Source: Nafulsella turpanensis ZLM-10
Lineage (GTDB): Bacteria > Bacteroidota > Bacteroidia > Cytophagales > Cyclobacteriaceae
Length of the DNA: 64,000 nt
NCBI RefSeq assembly: GCF_000346615.1
Contig: NZ_ANNU01000016.1
Coordinates: 24,862 to 88,861, forward strand
Direction: 5' to 3'
Numbering within the stretch: the stretch's first letter is position 1; each line of letters starts with the position of its first letter. Both the position numbers and the translations under genes were made by a program. Shown piece after piece: positions 1 to 8,839 of the stretch. The notes below the pieces were generated by a model. That model did not search any database. It had not been told where the DNA came from and saw nothing but the letters and a program-made list of their open reading frames with translations.

Positions 1-1618
1 GAGTCTTCTGTTCCTCTGCCATTTGTTCTGCCTGTTGCTGTAAGGTAGCAGGGATACTGGCAGAGACTTCTTTCATCAATTTTTGATTACCTAATAAGTA
101 GGAGGTCCCCCCTACTCTTGCGGCAACGCCAAAGCCCGAGCGGTTTTGGAAGTCTTCTGCCTCGATACCAGTGGTGGCACCGCATTGTTCCAGGTGCTTT
201 ACTACTGCTTTGGCTAAAGGGTGCTCCGATTGCTTCTCTATCGCCAGCACGGCCTCATGGATACGAGCTTCACTTTCTGCTTCGGCAGTAACAAAGTCCG
301 TTACTTTGGGCTTCCCTTCGGTAAGGGTGCCGGTTTTATCAACGAACAGCACCTCAATATTAGCGGCCTTTTCTAAAGCTTCGGCATCTTTAATGAGAAT
401 GCCCTGTTGTGCTGCTTTGCCAACCCCAACGGTGATGGCAGTAGGTGTGGCGAGCCCAAGTGCACAGGGGCAGGCAATAATTAATACGCTCACCAGTACA
501 ATCATGGCCGTGGTAAACTCCGGCGAAGGGCCAAAGAAGTACCAGAGGGCAAAACTGAGAAGGGCGATGGCAACAACGACCGGCACAAACACGGCAGAAA
601 TTTTATCGGCCAGCTTTTGGGCGGGTGCTTTACTGCCCTGGGCTTCCTGCACCATTTTAATGATGCGCGACAATACTGTTTGGGCACCGGTGGAGGTGGC
701 GCGGAAAACAAAACTGCCGGATTGGTTTAAGGTACCTCCTACCACCTTATCGCCATTTTGCTTCTCAACGGGTAGTGGCTCTCCGCTAATCATGCTTTCG
801 TCTACAAAAGAGCTTCCTTTTTCCAGAACACCGTCAACAGGTATTTTCTCGCCTGGTTTTACCAGTATAAGGTCTCCTTCCTGCAGTTCTTCTGTTAATA
901 CCGTTACCTCTATTCCGTCGCGAAGAACTGTGGCAGTTTTAGCCTGTAGCTGTAGCAGCTTTTCAATGGCCGAAGAGGTTTTGGCTTTGGCTCTTTCCTC
1001 CAGAAGATTACCTAACAGAATAAGGGTGATAATGACCACGGCCGATTCATAATACACATGTGCCTCCAGCCCCTGGGCTGTTAATACCTCCGGAAAGAAG
1101 GTAACAAACAGGCTGTAGAGGAATGCGATACCGGTACCCAGGGCAATAAGCGTATCCATGTTAGAGGTGCCATGCCGCAGTTTTTTCCAGGCGTTAATGT
1201 AAAATTGGTTACCGCTGTATAATACCACCGGCAAACTGAGGGCCAGCATAATATAATTAGCATAAGGTACGTGGCCCATCAGAATCATGCTGATAACAAA
1301 TACAGGAACACTAAAGCCAAGAGCTACCCAGAATTTACGCTGGAGTTTTTTAAACTCAGCAGCCCTTATTTTTTTGCTTTCCGCCGCCTGTGCTGCAGGC
1401 CGTATCTTGTAGCCTATATTGTCTACGCTTTTCTGGAGTTTCTCAAAGTTGGTGATATCTTCTTTATAGCGAAGGCTGAGCGTGTGGTTGGCGAAATTAA
1501 TGTTGGCCTCTTCCACACCAGCCTCTTTGCGGAGGTGCTGCTCTATACTGGCAGCACAGCCGGCGCAGGTCATTCCCTCTACGGGATATATATCTTTTTT
1601 TGTTGCTGTTGCGTCCAT
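1..1618 (-). CDS. copA: Copper-translocating P1B-type ATPase, C-terminus cut by window edge
   Basis: The minus-strand frame is open from ATG at 1618 to the window edge (539 codons), so the end of the protein is missing. Residues about 13-20 read GMTCAGCA, the metal-binding GMTCxxC motif of a single heavy-metal-associated domain. Several hydrophobic segments follow, then the actuator loop (ISGEPLPV), the P1B transmembrane metal motif [10 protein letters not shown], the phosphorylation motif DKTGTLTEG and the nucleotide-binding SEHP motif. Together these define a copper/silver exporting ATPase of the inner membrane, which moves Cu(I) from cytoplasm to periplasm. Family members are usually about 740 residues, so roughly 200 lie beyond the window, including the GDGxNDxP motif. 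No chaperone or regulator is visible next to it. The family is secure; copper over silver is inferred from CPC. Confidence 0.93.
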   Translation of the reverse strand, partial: MDATATKKDIYPVEGMTCAGCAASIEQHLRKEAGVEEANINFANHTLSLRYKEDITNFEKLQKSVDNIGYKIRPAAQAAESKKIRAAEFKKLQRKFWVALGFSVPVFVISMILMGHVPYANYIMLALSLPVVLYSGNQFYINAWKKLRHGTSNMDTLIALGTGIAFLYSLFVTFFPEVLTAQGLEAHVYYESAVVIITLILLGNLLEERAKAKTSSAIEKLLQLQAKTATVLRDGIEVTVLTEELQEGDLILVKPGEKIPVDGVLEKGSSFVDESMISGEPLPVEKQNGDKVVGGTLNQSGSFVFRATSTGAQTVLSRIIKMVQEAQGSKAPAQKLADKISAVFVPVVVAIALLSFALWYFFGPSPEFTTAMIVLVSVLIIACPCALGLATPTAITVGVGKAAQQGILIKDAEALEKAANIEVLFVDKTGTLTEGKPKVTDFVTAEAESEARIHEAVLAIEKQSEHPLAKAVVKHLEQCGATTGIEAEDFQNRSGFGVAARVGGTSYLLGNQKLMKEVSASIPATLQQQAEQMAEEQKT

Positions 1619-1619
1619 A

Positions 1620-1646
1620 GTGTTATTATTTCTTACAAAATAACAC
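1620..1646. promoter_or_regulatory. Inverted repeat just upstream of copA
   Basis: GTGTTATT at 1620-1627 and AATAACAC at 1639-1646 form a perfect 8-bp inverted repeat with an 11-base spacer. It ends one base before the copA start codon region. The position suits an operator or a hairpin in the mRNA leader. No regulator gene that would bind it is in the window, so the role is inference. Confidence 0.3.
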
Positions 1647-1985
1647 CATCAGGAGTTGAAAAGCGCCATAACATTCTGGCTTTGCGGTACAAGATTATGC
1701 AGCGTAGGAAGAGGGAGAAGCTGGAGTTATGAATGTAGGGGAAAGCAGTTAAGAAATGGTGGCGAAATCCTCTTCGATTTCTAATGGTGCAGAGGGGGTA
1801 TGTGTGCAGGCAAAATAGTCTGTTTTGTCCTTCCTGTAAGGAACCTTAGGAGTCAATACTTTTAAAGAGAAACCAAACTGTAGAGATAGCAGAAGCTTCA
1901 ATTGCCCCACTTCACCCATTCGCTCTTCTCTTTTTTTCATCAGATGCCCTTCAGGCATGAACGGGGGTTGTTTTTAAATTAATAA
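1647..1985. other. Gap without a supported gene
   Basis: A 69-codon minus-strand frame (1749-1958) starts with ATG, but it has no recognisable family, signal peptide or membrane segment. It could be a small leader gene of copA, but nothing supports this. No clear promoter box was seen. Confidence 0.4.
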
Positions 1986-2005
1986 GACCGGCTGTTGGGC
2001 CGGTC
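1986..2005 (-). terminator. Hairpin terminator after the lipoprotein gene
   Basis: GACCGGC (1986-1992) pairs with GCCGGTC (1999-2005), a 7-bp GC-rich stem with a 6-base loop, 12 bases past the stop codon of the minus-strand gene ending at 2018. The minus-strand sequence after it is T/A-rich but has no long T run. Confidence 0.6.
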
Positions 2006-2017
2006 CTGTTATTTCCT

Positions 2018-3166
2018 TTAATATCTGCTGTAAAAGTCCCGGACGCTGCTGGTAAGCTGTCCGAAAATAGGTTTGGTAAGCTCAATAAAGAGATCCTGAG
2101 GGTGAGGAGGAAGGGCCTCACGCAGCTCGCATCGGGCCAGCTGCTCCCGGCTCAGTGCCCGTTCATCGCCATTAAAGCTGCTCCACTCGCTAAACCAGAT
2201 AAATTCTCCGGGGAACTTCCTGTTGAGCAATACCGCATCGTTATTGGCATCTACAATGCGCATGCTCAGTAAGCCTTTCGAAGCTACCTCTTTTCGGTAA
2301 GTTTTTATCTTTGCTTTTACAGTTCCGTAGACAGGCGCTTTACCTCCATCGGGTAAATCGACTTCTCCTACTTTAACGCTATCCCTGCTAACCGATTCAA
2401 TTCTTTCGCTCAGGTGGGTTTGACCTACCACAAAGTCATCGAACTGGATTTGCAGGTACTGGTCAATGATGCGGAGATCTTCGTTCCGGGCTTCAGCAGG
2501 GGTGTAAAACCGCACAAAGTGACTTCCCTTGTATTGCGAATGTAAAAACGCTTCTATTTGTTCCTGAAAAAAGTTGCCGCTCAGGCTATACCGGCCGGGA
2601 ACGGGTATTTGCTCTACCACTACTTTTAGAGTGGCCATAAACTCAGCCTCGGCAATCTGATCCTCCACATCCTTATAGCCTGGAACCAGCCTTTCTACTT
2701 CAGCAAAATGAAAGAAGGCTTCCTTGGCAGCTTCGCGGGTGTTCTGGGCCAGCAGGCTTCGGCCAGCCTGGTAGCTCTCCTCTGCCGCTTTATTCCGTAC
2801 TTCATCTACTGCTTTATAGTAGTTGCGAGGGGTGGGGATAATGGCCAGTGCGCCTGGTGCATGAATAATTTCTTCATACATCTGGTTAATCTGCCCGTAA
2901 ATATTCAGTGCCTTTTTCCACTTGTAAGGGTCGTTTGCAGTTTGTATGTGCTGAATTTTCTGTTCCAGCGTTTGCAGCGCCATCGGGTAGCTCTTGCGCA
3001 AAGTTTCGCCCGATTTCTTATGGTCGGGATTTTTGCGGAGGCGGTTGACTGATTTTAATACTGCAGTATAATAGTCGCCTCTTTCGTACGCCTTTTTGCC
3101 CGAACTGCATCCTTCCAGCACGACTAGCAGCAGGAGCAGGTAAACAGGTAAAAGTTTATACTTCAT
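2018..3166 (-). CDS. Outer-membrane-type lipoprotein with repeat-like N-terminal half, function unknown
   Basis: The protein has 382 residues from the chosen start. The frame is open for ten more codons, but the ATG at 3166 gives a clean lipoprotein signal: MKYK, a leucine-rich core, then LEGCSS, which fits a lipobox with the lipid-modified cysteine at about residue 20. The mature N-terminus (YERGDYYTAV) looks like the first helix pair of a tetratricopeptide-type repeat, and the middle contains AREAAKEAFFHFAEVERL, a second helical repeat-like stretch. The C-terminal half is mixed alpha/beta and matches no family I recognise. It stands alone, with its own terminator downstream. A periplasmic-side scaffold role is possible, but no function can be assigned. 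Confidence 0.8.
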   Translation of the reverse strand: MKYKLLPVYLLLLLVVLEGCSSGKKAYERGDYYTAVLKSVNRLRKNPDHKKSGETLRKSYPMALQTLEQKIQHIQTANDPYKWKKALNIYGQINQMYEEIIHAPGALAIIPTPRNYYKAVDEVRNKAAEESYQAGRSLLAQNTREAAKEAFFHFAEVERLVPGYKDVEDQIAEAEFMATLKVVVEQIPVPGRYSLSGNFFQEQIEAFLHSQYKGSHFVRFYTPAEARNEDLRIIDQYLQIQFDDFVVGQTHLSERIESVSRDSVKVGEVDLPDGGKAPVYGTVKAKIKTYRKEVASKGLLSMRIVDANNDAVLLNRKFPGEFIWFSEWSSFNGDERALSREQLARCELREALPPHPQDLFIELTKPIFGQLTSSVRDFYSRY

Positions 3167-3348
3167 ACAGACAGAGAGTTTGATATAGTATAGCAAATTA
3201 CATAAATAATGCCAAACTAAAACAGACGATTGCTTTTATCTTTTCTAAGACAACAAGGTACTGATACCCAGGAAATTTACTTTTGCATTTTTTTTGCGTT
3301 TTATTACCTGCGCAAAATGTGGGAAGGAATAGGAGAATACAAGAGCAT

Positions 3349-3379
3349 AAAAAAAGCGGAAGGCTATTTGCTCCCGCTT
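3349..3379 (-). terminator. Rho-independent terminator after the dsbD-like gene
   Basis: AAGCGG (3354-3359) pairs with CCGCTT (3374-3379). On the minus strand the stem is followed directly by seven T. It lies 35 bases past the stop codon of the gene ending at 3414. Confidence 0.8.
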
Positions 3380-3413
3380 ATTCAATTATTTTATTGCCTC
3401 TGAACCTGAGCCT

Positions 3414-5609
3414 TTACAGCTGCCGTTCTTTAAACCGCCTTAGACCGGTATCGAGAAATTCCACAAAATTCTGGACATCGAGATCATAGGCTTTAGGCTG
3501 TGCCAACAGTTCTTCGTTAGGCCCGATGAGTGTATAGTAGGGTTGGGCATTGGCATTAAGCCTTTGTATCATGAAATCGAGGTTCTGCTTACCAATGGAT
3601 TTCTTTACCTTTTTATCATAGGCCGATATATACCAGTCTTCGACTGGCAGCTCTGTTTTTTCATCTACATAAAGGGCCACTACCACATAATCTTCCTTCA
3701 GGCGGCGGAGTACTTCCGGGTCGCTCCACACATTGGCTTCCATTTCGCGGCAGTTAACGCAGCCATGGCCGGTAAAGTCGATAAAGAGCGGCTTGTTCTG
3801 CTCGCGGGCACAGGCCAGCGCCTGCTCATAATCGAAATAGCCGCTAATGCCGTGGGGCAGGTGCAGCATATCGGCATACTTCGGCTCCTCGCAGCTTGCG
3901 GGCAAAGCTTCTTTTTCCTCTCCCTGTACTACCGCTACGAGGTTAAAGTCATGTGAAGACATAGGGGGCAGGTAACCAGCCAGGGCTTTAAGTGGCGCGC
4001 CTATAAGGCCCGGAATCAGGTATACGACAAAGCCAAATACCAGTATGGCCATAATGAGGCGCGGAACTGAAGTGCTGTTTTGCGGGCTGTCGTGCGGAAG
4101 GCGCAGTTTACCAAGCAGGTAGAAGCCTAATAAGGTAAAAATAACAATCCAGAGAGCGATATATACCTCCCGGTCGAGAATGCCCCAGTGGTACACCTGG
4201 TCGGCCACGCTCAGGAATTTAAGAGCAAGGGCCAGCTCCAGAAAGCCAAGCACCACTTTGATAGAGTTGAGCCAGCCGCCGCTTTTTGGAAGAGAGCTCA
4301 ACCAGCCGGGGAAAATAGCAAAAAGCGTAAAAGGAATGGCAAAGGCAATGGAAAAGCCCAGCATACCAATAACAGGCTTAAGTGCTTCTCCGGTAGCCGC
4401 TCCAATTAAAATGGAGCCTACAATAGGGCCGGTGCAGCTAAAGCCAACCAGCACCAAGGTAAATGCCATAAAGAAAATGCCAATGAGGCCACCCCTATCG
4501 GCCTGGCGATCAATATTGTTCACTAAGCCACTGGGCAGTGAAATCTCGAACAGGCCAAAGAACGAAAGGGCAAACAGCACGAAAACCGCAAAGAAAAAGA
4601 GGTTAGGAACCCAGTGGGTGCTGAGCCAGTTGGCAAATTCCGCCCCGAAAAGAAGGGAAAAGACGGTGCCGATAAGGGTATAAATAACTACGATGGATAT
4701 ACCATATATACTGGCCTGCGTAATGCCTTTGGTGCGGTTGCTGCTGGTTTTGGTAAAATAAGTCACCGTCATGGGTATCATCGGAAATACGCAGGGGGTT
4801 AGCAGGGCAGTGAGGCCTGCACCGAAAGAAATCAGGAAAAAGCCGAGGAGGGCCGACAGGTTACTTTCTTCGGATGCTTCTCCTTCTTCGGCAAATGGAG
4901 CCTCAAATGGTTCCAGCTCCTTTACAGGTATCTCTGCTTCCGCACTTTCAGGAGCAGGAAGCTCTTTTTCCAGTGGTGCCACTACTTCCTCTTCAGCTGT
5001 TTCGGTTTTCACATCCTGCTCGCCCCTTTCCTGTTCGGTAGCAGCTTCCTCTATAACCGGAACCTCTACCTGCTTTTCGCCCTGCTTTGGCGGACGAATA
5101 ATCTCTTCGGGTTGCTTTGTGGCCTTCGCACCCGCTACCACCTTCAGGGCCTGCGGGTTAAAGGCAAAGTCGGTATCGAAAGGAATACACTGCCCGGTTA
5201 CATCAGAGCAAATCTGGTAAGAAACCACGCCTTTGATCTGCGGGTTAGTTTCCAGTATACGTACTTTTTGTCTGAACTGGCCGGTGCCGGTAAAGTAGGT
5301 GTATTCCCCCCCCCATATATCATCGTACTTCTTTTTGGGCGAAACCGGTTCAATGCCGCCTACCAGCTCATAGGTTCCATTCTCTTCAAAACTAAATTCG
5401 GTGAGCATGGGACCTAAGTCGGGGTCGAAATCGCTGGAGTATAAATACCAGTCGTCAGGAATATCGGCTGTAAAAATAAGTTCTACTTCCTCTCCTTTTT
5501 CCACTTTCTCTTTGCTAAAGGCAAAGTTCCACTCCGGGGGCGCCTGCATCTGGGCAAAAGCCGGCAGCCCAAAGAAGAGCAGAAACAGGAGAGCTATATA
5601 ATTTTTCAT
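3414..5609 (-). CDS. dsbD: DsbD-like protein-disulfide reductase (CcdA-type membrane domain plus thioredoxin)
   Basis: This 731-residue membrane protein should carry reducing power from the cytoplasm to periplasmic thiol proteins. The start at 5609 gives a signal peptide (MKNYIALLFLLFFGLPAFAQ). The longer open frame would begin upstream of the promoter at 5641-5670. In order there is an N-terminal DsbD-alpha-like domain with a paired-cysteine motif (ICSDVTGQC), an acidic low-complexity linker at about residues 175-260, eight or so membrane helices with the CcdA/DsbD cysteines (LTPCVFPMIP and GFSCTGP), and a C-terminal thioredoxin-like domain with HGCVNC as the CxxC active site. All three cysteine pairs are present, so electron relay looks intact. 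It is monocistronic, with its own terminator. Family assignment is strong; the partner proteins are unknown. Confidence 0.92.
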   Translation of the reverse strand: MKNYIALLFLLFFGLPAFAQMQAPPEWNFAFSKEKVEKGEEVELIFTADIPDDWYLYSSDFDPDLGPMLTEFSFEENGTYELVGGIEPVSPKKKYDDIWGGEYTYFTGTGQFRQKVRILETNPQIKGVVSYQICSDVTGQCIPFDTDFAFNPQALKVVAGAKATKQPEEIIRPPKQGEKQVEVPVIEEAATEQERGEQDVKTETAEEEVVAPLEKELPAPESAEAEIPVKELEPFEAPFAEEGEASEESNLSALLGFFLISFGAGLTALLTPCVFPMIPMTVTYFTKTSSNRTKGITQASIYGISIVVIYTLIGTVFSLLFGAEFANWLSTHWVPNLFFFAVFVLFALSFFGLFEISLPSGLVNNIDRQADRGGLIGIFFMAFTLVLVGFSCTGPIVGSILIGAATGEALKPVIGMLGFSIAFAIPFTLFAIFPGWLSSLPKSGGWLNSIKVVLGFLELALALKFLSVADQVYHWGILDREVYIALWIVIFTLLGFYLLGKLRLPHDSPQNSTSVPRLIMAILVFGFVVYLIPGLIGAPLKALAGYLPPMSSHDFNLVAVVQGEEKEALPASCEEPKYADMLHLPHGISGYFDYEQALACAREQNKPLFIDFTGHGCVNCREMEANVWSDPEVLRRLKEDYVVVALYVDEKTELPVEDWYISAYDKKVKKSIGKQNLDFMIQRLNANAQPYYTLIGPNEELLAQPKAYDLDVQNFVEFLDTGLRRFKERQL

Positions 5610-5640
5610 AAATCTATCCGCATTTTGTAGCTTAAGGCTG

Positions 5641-5670
5641 CAAAATAAAACAAGGTGACACACAATCAAA
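5641..5670 (-). promoter_or_regulatory. Bacteroidota-type promoter for the dsbD-like gene
   Basis: Read on the minus strand, TTTG (5667-5670) is followed after 18 bases by TTATTTTG (5641-5648). This is one mismatch from the TAnnTTTG consensus. It would start transcription near 5634, about 25 bases before the ATG at 5609, which supports that start over the longer frame. Confidence 0.55.
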
Positions 5671-5693
5671 ACGAGGAAGGGCTAATTCCCTTC

Positions 5694-6428
5694 CTACTCA
5701 ATTGTAAAGCTAACAGTAACAACGGCCTTAATAGTTTTCTCGCGTGCAAAAGAATCGAAAGTACCATAGTCCGACACTTCACTTGAATTAACAGAGGTAA
5801 TCTGGAATACCCCCTGGCTGGCGTAGGTAAGCTCCCCTACCTTGCTACCTGTATGATGTGCCAGCTGCTCGGCGCGCTCACGGGCATTTTTAGCGGCCTC
5901 GCCCAGCATTTTCAACTTTAAAGTTTCAATATTTGAATTAAAGAACTGCGGTTGCTGTGACTGGAAGTTGATTCCCTGCCGGATAAGGTTGGAGGATTCG
6001 GTAGAGAGGGCTACTACTTTATCTACCTGTGCCGATTCCACGGTAGCGTTTTGCCGCAGAGTATAGCCAGTAATGTTATTGGTTGGGTAGCCATTGGGGC
6101 TGATGGCATAGTGCGTTTCGGTAAAAACAGCAGAATATACAATTTCTTTTTCCGGAAGATTTGTGGCGGCAAGGAATTGTTGTAGCTGCGGTCGCTGCTG
6201 CTCGAGTTGCAGGTAAGCTTCCTGTAAAGCGGCAGCATGGGTTACAAGGGTGCCTGTCCAGCTTGCTTTATCGGAACTAATGTTTTGTTCGGCATAGCCT
6301 TTTACGCTAATGCTCTTGTTTTGGTCGGATACCACTACACGGGCTTCTTTATAAAAGAAACCGAAAATAGCGGAGGCCGCTATCAGGCCAACAGCCAGAA
6401 TAGTGGCGGGGAGAGTAGCTTTTCTCAA
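5694..6428 (-). CDS. SIMPL-domain (DUF541, YggE-like) periplasmic or membrane-anchored protein
   Basis: The protein has 244 residues with one N-terminal hydrophobic segment (about 7-27), either an uncleaved anchor or a signal peptide. The rest matches the SIMPL/DUF541 family: an early ISVKGYAE strand, the TGYTLRQNATVES strand, and a C-terminal AKNARERAEQLAHHTGSKVGEL helix-strand pair, which is the most conserved block of the family. The length is typical. E. coli YggE has been linked to oxidative stress defence, but the biochemical role is not known. It lies between the dsbD-like gene and a large hairpin at 6454-6508 and appears to be transcribed alone. Confidence 0.85.
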   Translation of the reverse strand: MRKATLPATILAVGLIAASAIFGFFYKEARVVVSDQNKSISVKGYAEQNISSDKASWTGTLVTHAAALQEAYLQLEQQRPQLQQFLAATNLPEKEIVYSAVFTETHYAISPNGYPTNNITGYTLRQNATVESAQVDKVVALSTESSNLIRQGINFQSQQPQFFNSNIETLKLKMLGEAAKNARERAEQLAHHTGSKVGELTYASQGVFQITSVNSSEVSDYGTFDSFAREKTIKAVVTVSFTIE

Positions 6429-6453
6429 GGGAGATGGTTATTTATAAAGCTAT

Positions 6454-6508
6454 AACGCCGGCTACTGCTCCTGTATTTTCAGTAAATACAGAAGCAGTAG
6501 CCGGCGTT
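6454..6508 (-). terminator. Very long hairpin between hydrolase-like and SIMPL genes
   Basis: Positions 6454-6478 and 6484-6508 form a 25-bp stem with one mismatch and a 5-base loop (TCAGT). It lies 46 bases past the stop of the gene at 6555 and 25 bases before the SIMPL start. It has no long T run on either side, so it may work as a terminator, an mRNA end stabiliser or a palindromic repeat unit. Confidence 0.55.
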
Positions 6509-6554
6509 TGAGGTTGGTTTTTAGGTAGTAGGACCACCTTAGCCTCAGGCCCTA

Positions 6555-7202
6555 CTATTTTAGCTGTTCATTAAACCATTGTAGTGCCAGGGTAGATAAT
6601 TGCTCAGGTGCGCTCTCCTCTTCGAAGAGTGGACCTGCTCCCGGAATAATTTCCAGGCCCTTGGTGGCTTTTATCTGCTGGTACACCTTTTCGCTTTGCT
6701 GCAGCACATAATAATCATCTCCTCCCACCACCAGAAGGGTGGCGGCTTTCAGGCTGGGTGCGTCTTCAGCACTTAAATCAGGGCGGCCTCCCTGTATAAC
6801 AAGGGCTTTTATTTTATCTCCCAAATGAGCGGCAGCTTTAATGGAGGCAGCAGTGCCTGTGCCTGCGCCAAAATAACCGATAGGCAGGCGGTGGGTTTCA
6901 TTTTGCTGTGTTACCCACTGGCTCGCCTTTACCAGTCGCTCACTCTGTTTGTCAATATCGGCAGGAATACTCTTCAGGCTTACCTCTTCTGTGGCAGGCA
7001 GGTCGAAGAGCAGGGTGGCGAACTTCTCTCCCTGAAGGTTTGTAGCGATAAAGCGGTTAAGGGGCACCTGACGGCTATCGGGCCTGCCATCTGAAAAAAT
7101 AACAATTCCCTTCGCGTCTTCAGGAATAACCAGTTCCGCCTCCAGTCGAATATCTCCTGCGGGTATACTAATTTCTTCTCTAAAGGCTAACATAGGCAGC
7201 AA
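6555..7202 (-). CDS. Dienelactone-hydrolase-family protein with lost catalytic residues
   Basis: The 215-residue alpha/beta hydrolase fold resembles the domain often found with, or fused to, phosphoribosyltransferases. The scaffold is preserved (QGGRPDLS, LLVVGGDDYYV), but the active-site positions are not. The nucleophile elbow GxSxG reads GAGTG at residues 112-116, with Gly in place of Ser. The usual GATHLFEE histidine motif reads GAGPLFEE, with Pro at 191. The HGSGSSR turn near the oxyanion hole reads DGRPDSR. All three changes were checked against the bases. It starts 11 bases after the stop of the upstream phosphoribosyltransferase gene, so the two form an operon. It is probably a non-enzymatic partner or regulator, not a working hydrolase. 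The start may be Met1 or Met4. Confidence 0.8.
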   Translation of the reverse strand: MLPMLAFREEISIPAGDIRLEAELVIPEDAKGIVIFSDGRPDSRQVPLNRFIATNLQGEKFATLLFDLPATEEVSLKSIPADIDKQSERLVKASQWVTQQNETHRLPIGYFGAGTGTAASIKAAAHLGDKIKALVIQGGRPDLSAEDAPSLKAATLLVVGGDDYYVLQQSEKVYQQIKATKGLEIIPGAGPLFEEESAPEQLSTLALQWFNEQLK

Positions 7203-7213
7203 TTTTAGGTGGT

Positions 7214-7846
7214 TCAGGGCTCTTCGTGGTAGCGGCGGTCATGCAGCTTATTCAATACTTCCTCATCCGTTACCTGCTCGAAGTCCTGGTAAAACTCTCC
7301 AACAGAGTTAAACTCCTGTGGGCAGGTAAGGCATATCGCCTCCTCTACCTGCTCCTCAATTTTCTGCATGGCATCAGGCGAAGAAGCAGGCACGGCTACG
7401 ATTATTTTTGCCGGTTTATCTTTCTTGAGCAGTTCCACGGTGGCCAAAAGGGTTTGCCCGGTAGCCACACCATCGTCGGTAAGGATTACTGTTTTACCTG
7501 TTATGGTAAGCGGCTCCTTATCATCCATATATTTGTGGTACTGGTTGTTGAGCTCGTTACGAACGCGTGCCACTTCAGTATCGATATAATCGGATGGTAC
7601 GCCTGCTTCGTGGTTTATAACCTGTCCATTGAAGCTTACAGCACCTATGGCAAACTCTTTATTGGTTGGATGGCCAATTTTTTTTACCATTACAATATCG
7701 AGTGGCCAATCGAGCTGCCTGGAAATTTCATAGCCTACCGGAACACCTCCGCGAGGAACGGCCATTACGATACCTTCTTCTCCTTTATATTTTAATAATT
7801 TTTCTGACAGTTTCTGGCCTGCCTCTTCTCTGTTCTTCATTAACAT
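7214..7846 (-). CDS. Phosphoribosyltransferase-family protein
   Basis: This 210-residue type I phosphoribosyltransferase has the family's N-terminal block MAVPRGGVPVGYEI and the PRPP-binding loop VILTDDGVATGQT (about residues 120-132). Close relatives occur next to, or fused with, dienelactone-hydrolase-like domains, as here. The substrate of this branch is not known to me. A purine-rich GGAGGAG lies immediately before the first ATG (7846) and about ten bases before a second ATG (7840), which makes Met3 a possible true start. Such a Shine-Dalgarno-like site is uncommon in this phylum. It is the first gene of the two-gene operon with the pseudo-hydrolase. Relatives in other bacteria are often stress or hypoxia induced; that role is inferred here. 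Confidence 0.85.
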   Translation of the reverse strand: MLMKNREEAGQKLSEKLLKYKGEEGIVMAVPRGGVPVGYEISRQLDWPLDIVMVKKIGHPTNKEFAIGAVSFNGQVINHEAGVPSDYIDTEVARVRNELNNQYHKYMDDKEPLTITGKTVILTDDGVATGQTLLATVELLKKDKPAKIIVAVPASSPDAMQKIEEQVEEAICLTCPQEFNSVGEFYQDFEQVTDEEVLNKLHDRRYHEEP

Positions 7847-8054
7847 TTCTCCTCCTTCTTTAAAATCAAAAAATAAAAACAGGCTAAAAAATAGCAGGAT
7901 TATACATGTCTACCCCTTTGTAATTGCCTGATAATAAAAGTGTTGCCTGTGTTTTAACGGATAAAAATGCATAGGGTTGAGCAATTGAAGTTAAAATTCT
8001 CCGGCTCCTCTCCTCTGCAGGAGCTATCCCGCCCCGGGCAGTAAAGGCTGCCTG

Positions 8055-8714
8055 TTATCGTTGTACGAGCGGGAGGTCCATTAAAGCTTTATCGATGGGC
8101 GTTTCGCCACTGACCAGCTCAAAAACCTTGTTTTCTGTATGTCGATGATCGATACAGGCGGCCAGGGTGCGGGCCACATCTTCGCGCGAAATACTCCTTC
8201 CTCTTTCGCTGCTATCCAGCAGTTCTTTGGCAGTAATTTTCCCGGTTCCAGGTTCATTGGTAAGCCGGCCGGGACGAAGAATGGTATAGGCCAGTCCGCT
8301 GAATTTTAGTTCTTTATCGGCTTCGTGTTTCGCTTTTAAATAATGCTGCAGGTTTTCAGGTCCTTTTTTAGGATCGTCGGCTCCAAGGGAACTGAGCATA
8401 ATAAATTTGAACACTTTATGCTTATAAGCACTCTCTACTAGTTTAATAGCTCCTTTTTCATCTACTGCAGTTGTTTTATCGGGACCTGTTGCAGCGCCTG
8501 ACCCGGCGCAGAAGTATACCACCTCAATGCCATTGAGCGGAAAATCTTTATCCTTCTCCAGGTCTGCTATTACCGGCTCCGCTCCCAGCTGTTTCATTTC
8601 GTCTTCCTGGCTGCTATCGCGAATCATGGCCTTTACCTGGTGGCCTTTTTCAGAAAGAATTTTCACTAGTTTTTGTCCTGTTGTGCCGTGTGCACCAGCT
8701 ATAAAAATTTTCAT
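8055..8714 (-). CDS. NAD(P)-binding atypical short-chain dehydrogenase
   Basis: This 219-residue Rossmann-fold protein begins with the dinucleotide-binding turn GAHGTTGQ (residues 7-14). It continues with VVYFCAGSG, SLGADDPKKGP and YTILRPGRLT, which are typical of the atypical SDR (NAD(P)-binding, YwnB/BVR-B-like) group. That group lacks the usual Tyr-xxx-Lys catalytic pair and acts as a flavin reductase, quinone reductase or regulator. The length is standard. No cofactor preference or substrate can be deduced. It is transcribed alone on the minus strand. The intergenic sequence towards the phosphoribosyltransferase gene (7847-8054) contains a short hairpin near 8007-8027 but no clear T run. 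Confidence 0.85.
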   Translation of the reverse strand: MKIFIAGAHGTTGQKLVKILSEKGHQVKAMIRDSSQEDEMKQLGAEPVIADLEKDKDFPLNGIEVVYFCAGSGAATGPDKTTAVDEKGAIKLVESAYKHKVFKFIMLSSLGADDPKKGPENLQHYLKAKHEADKELKFSGLAYTILRPGRLTNEPGTGKITAKELLDSSERGRSISREDVARTLAACIDHRHTENKVFELVSGETPIDKALMDLPLVQR

Positions 8715-8839
8715 AATCTGCTTTTTTAGTTATCAGTTAAAAGAATCATCACTTAATTAGACAACTGATTATGAGTGAGTTTGCTTTTAAAAAGATAAAA
8801 AAACAGGAAAGAAGAATAGTTGCAGTTGTTGGGTTTGGT

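Noticed and set aside
171..1052. 293-codon plus-strand open frame
   Set aside because: It is the antisense of the copper ATPase, whose motifs ([19 protein letters not shown]) are clear on the minus strand. The plus translation is Ser/Thr/Ala-rich without family features.
1749..1958. 69-codon minus-strand frame upstream of copA
   Set aside because: It has no signal, domain, or recognisable family, and no promoter was found. It may be a real small gene, but nothing supports it.
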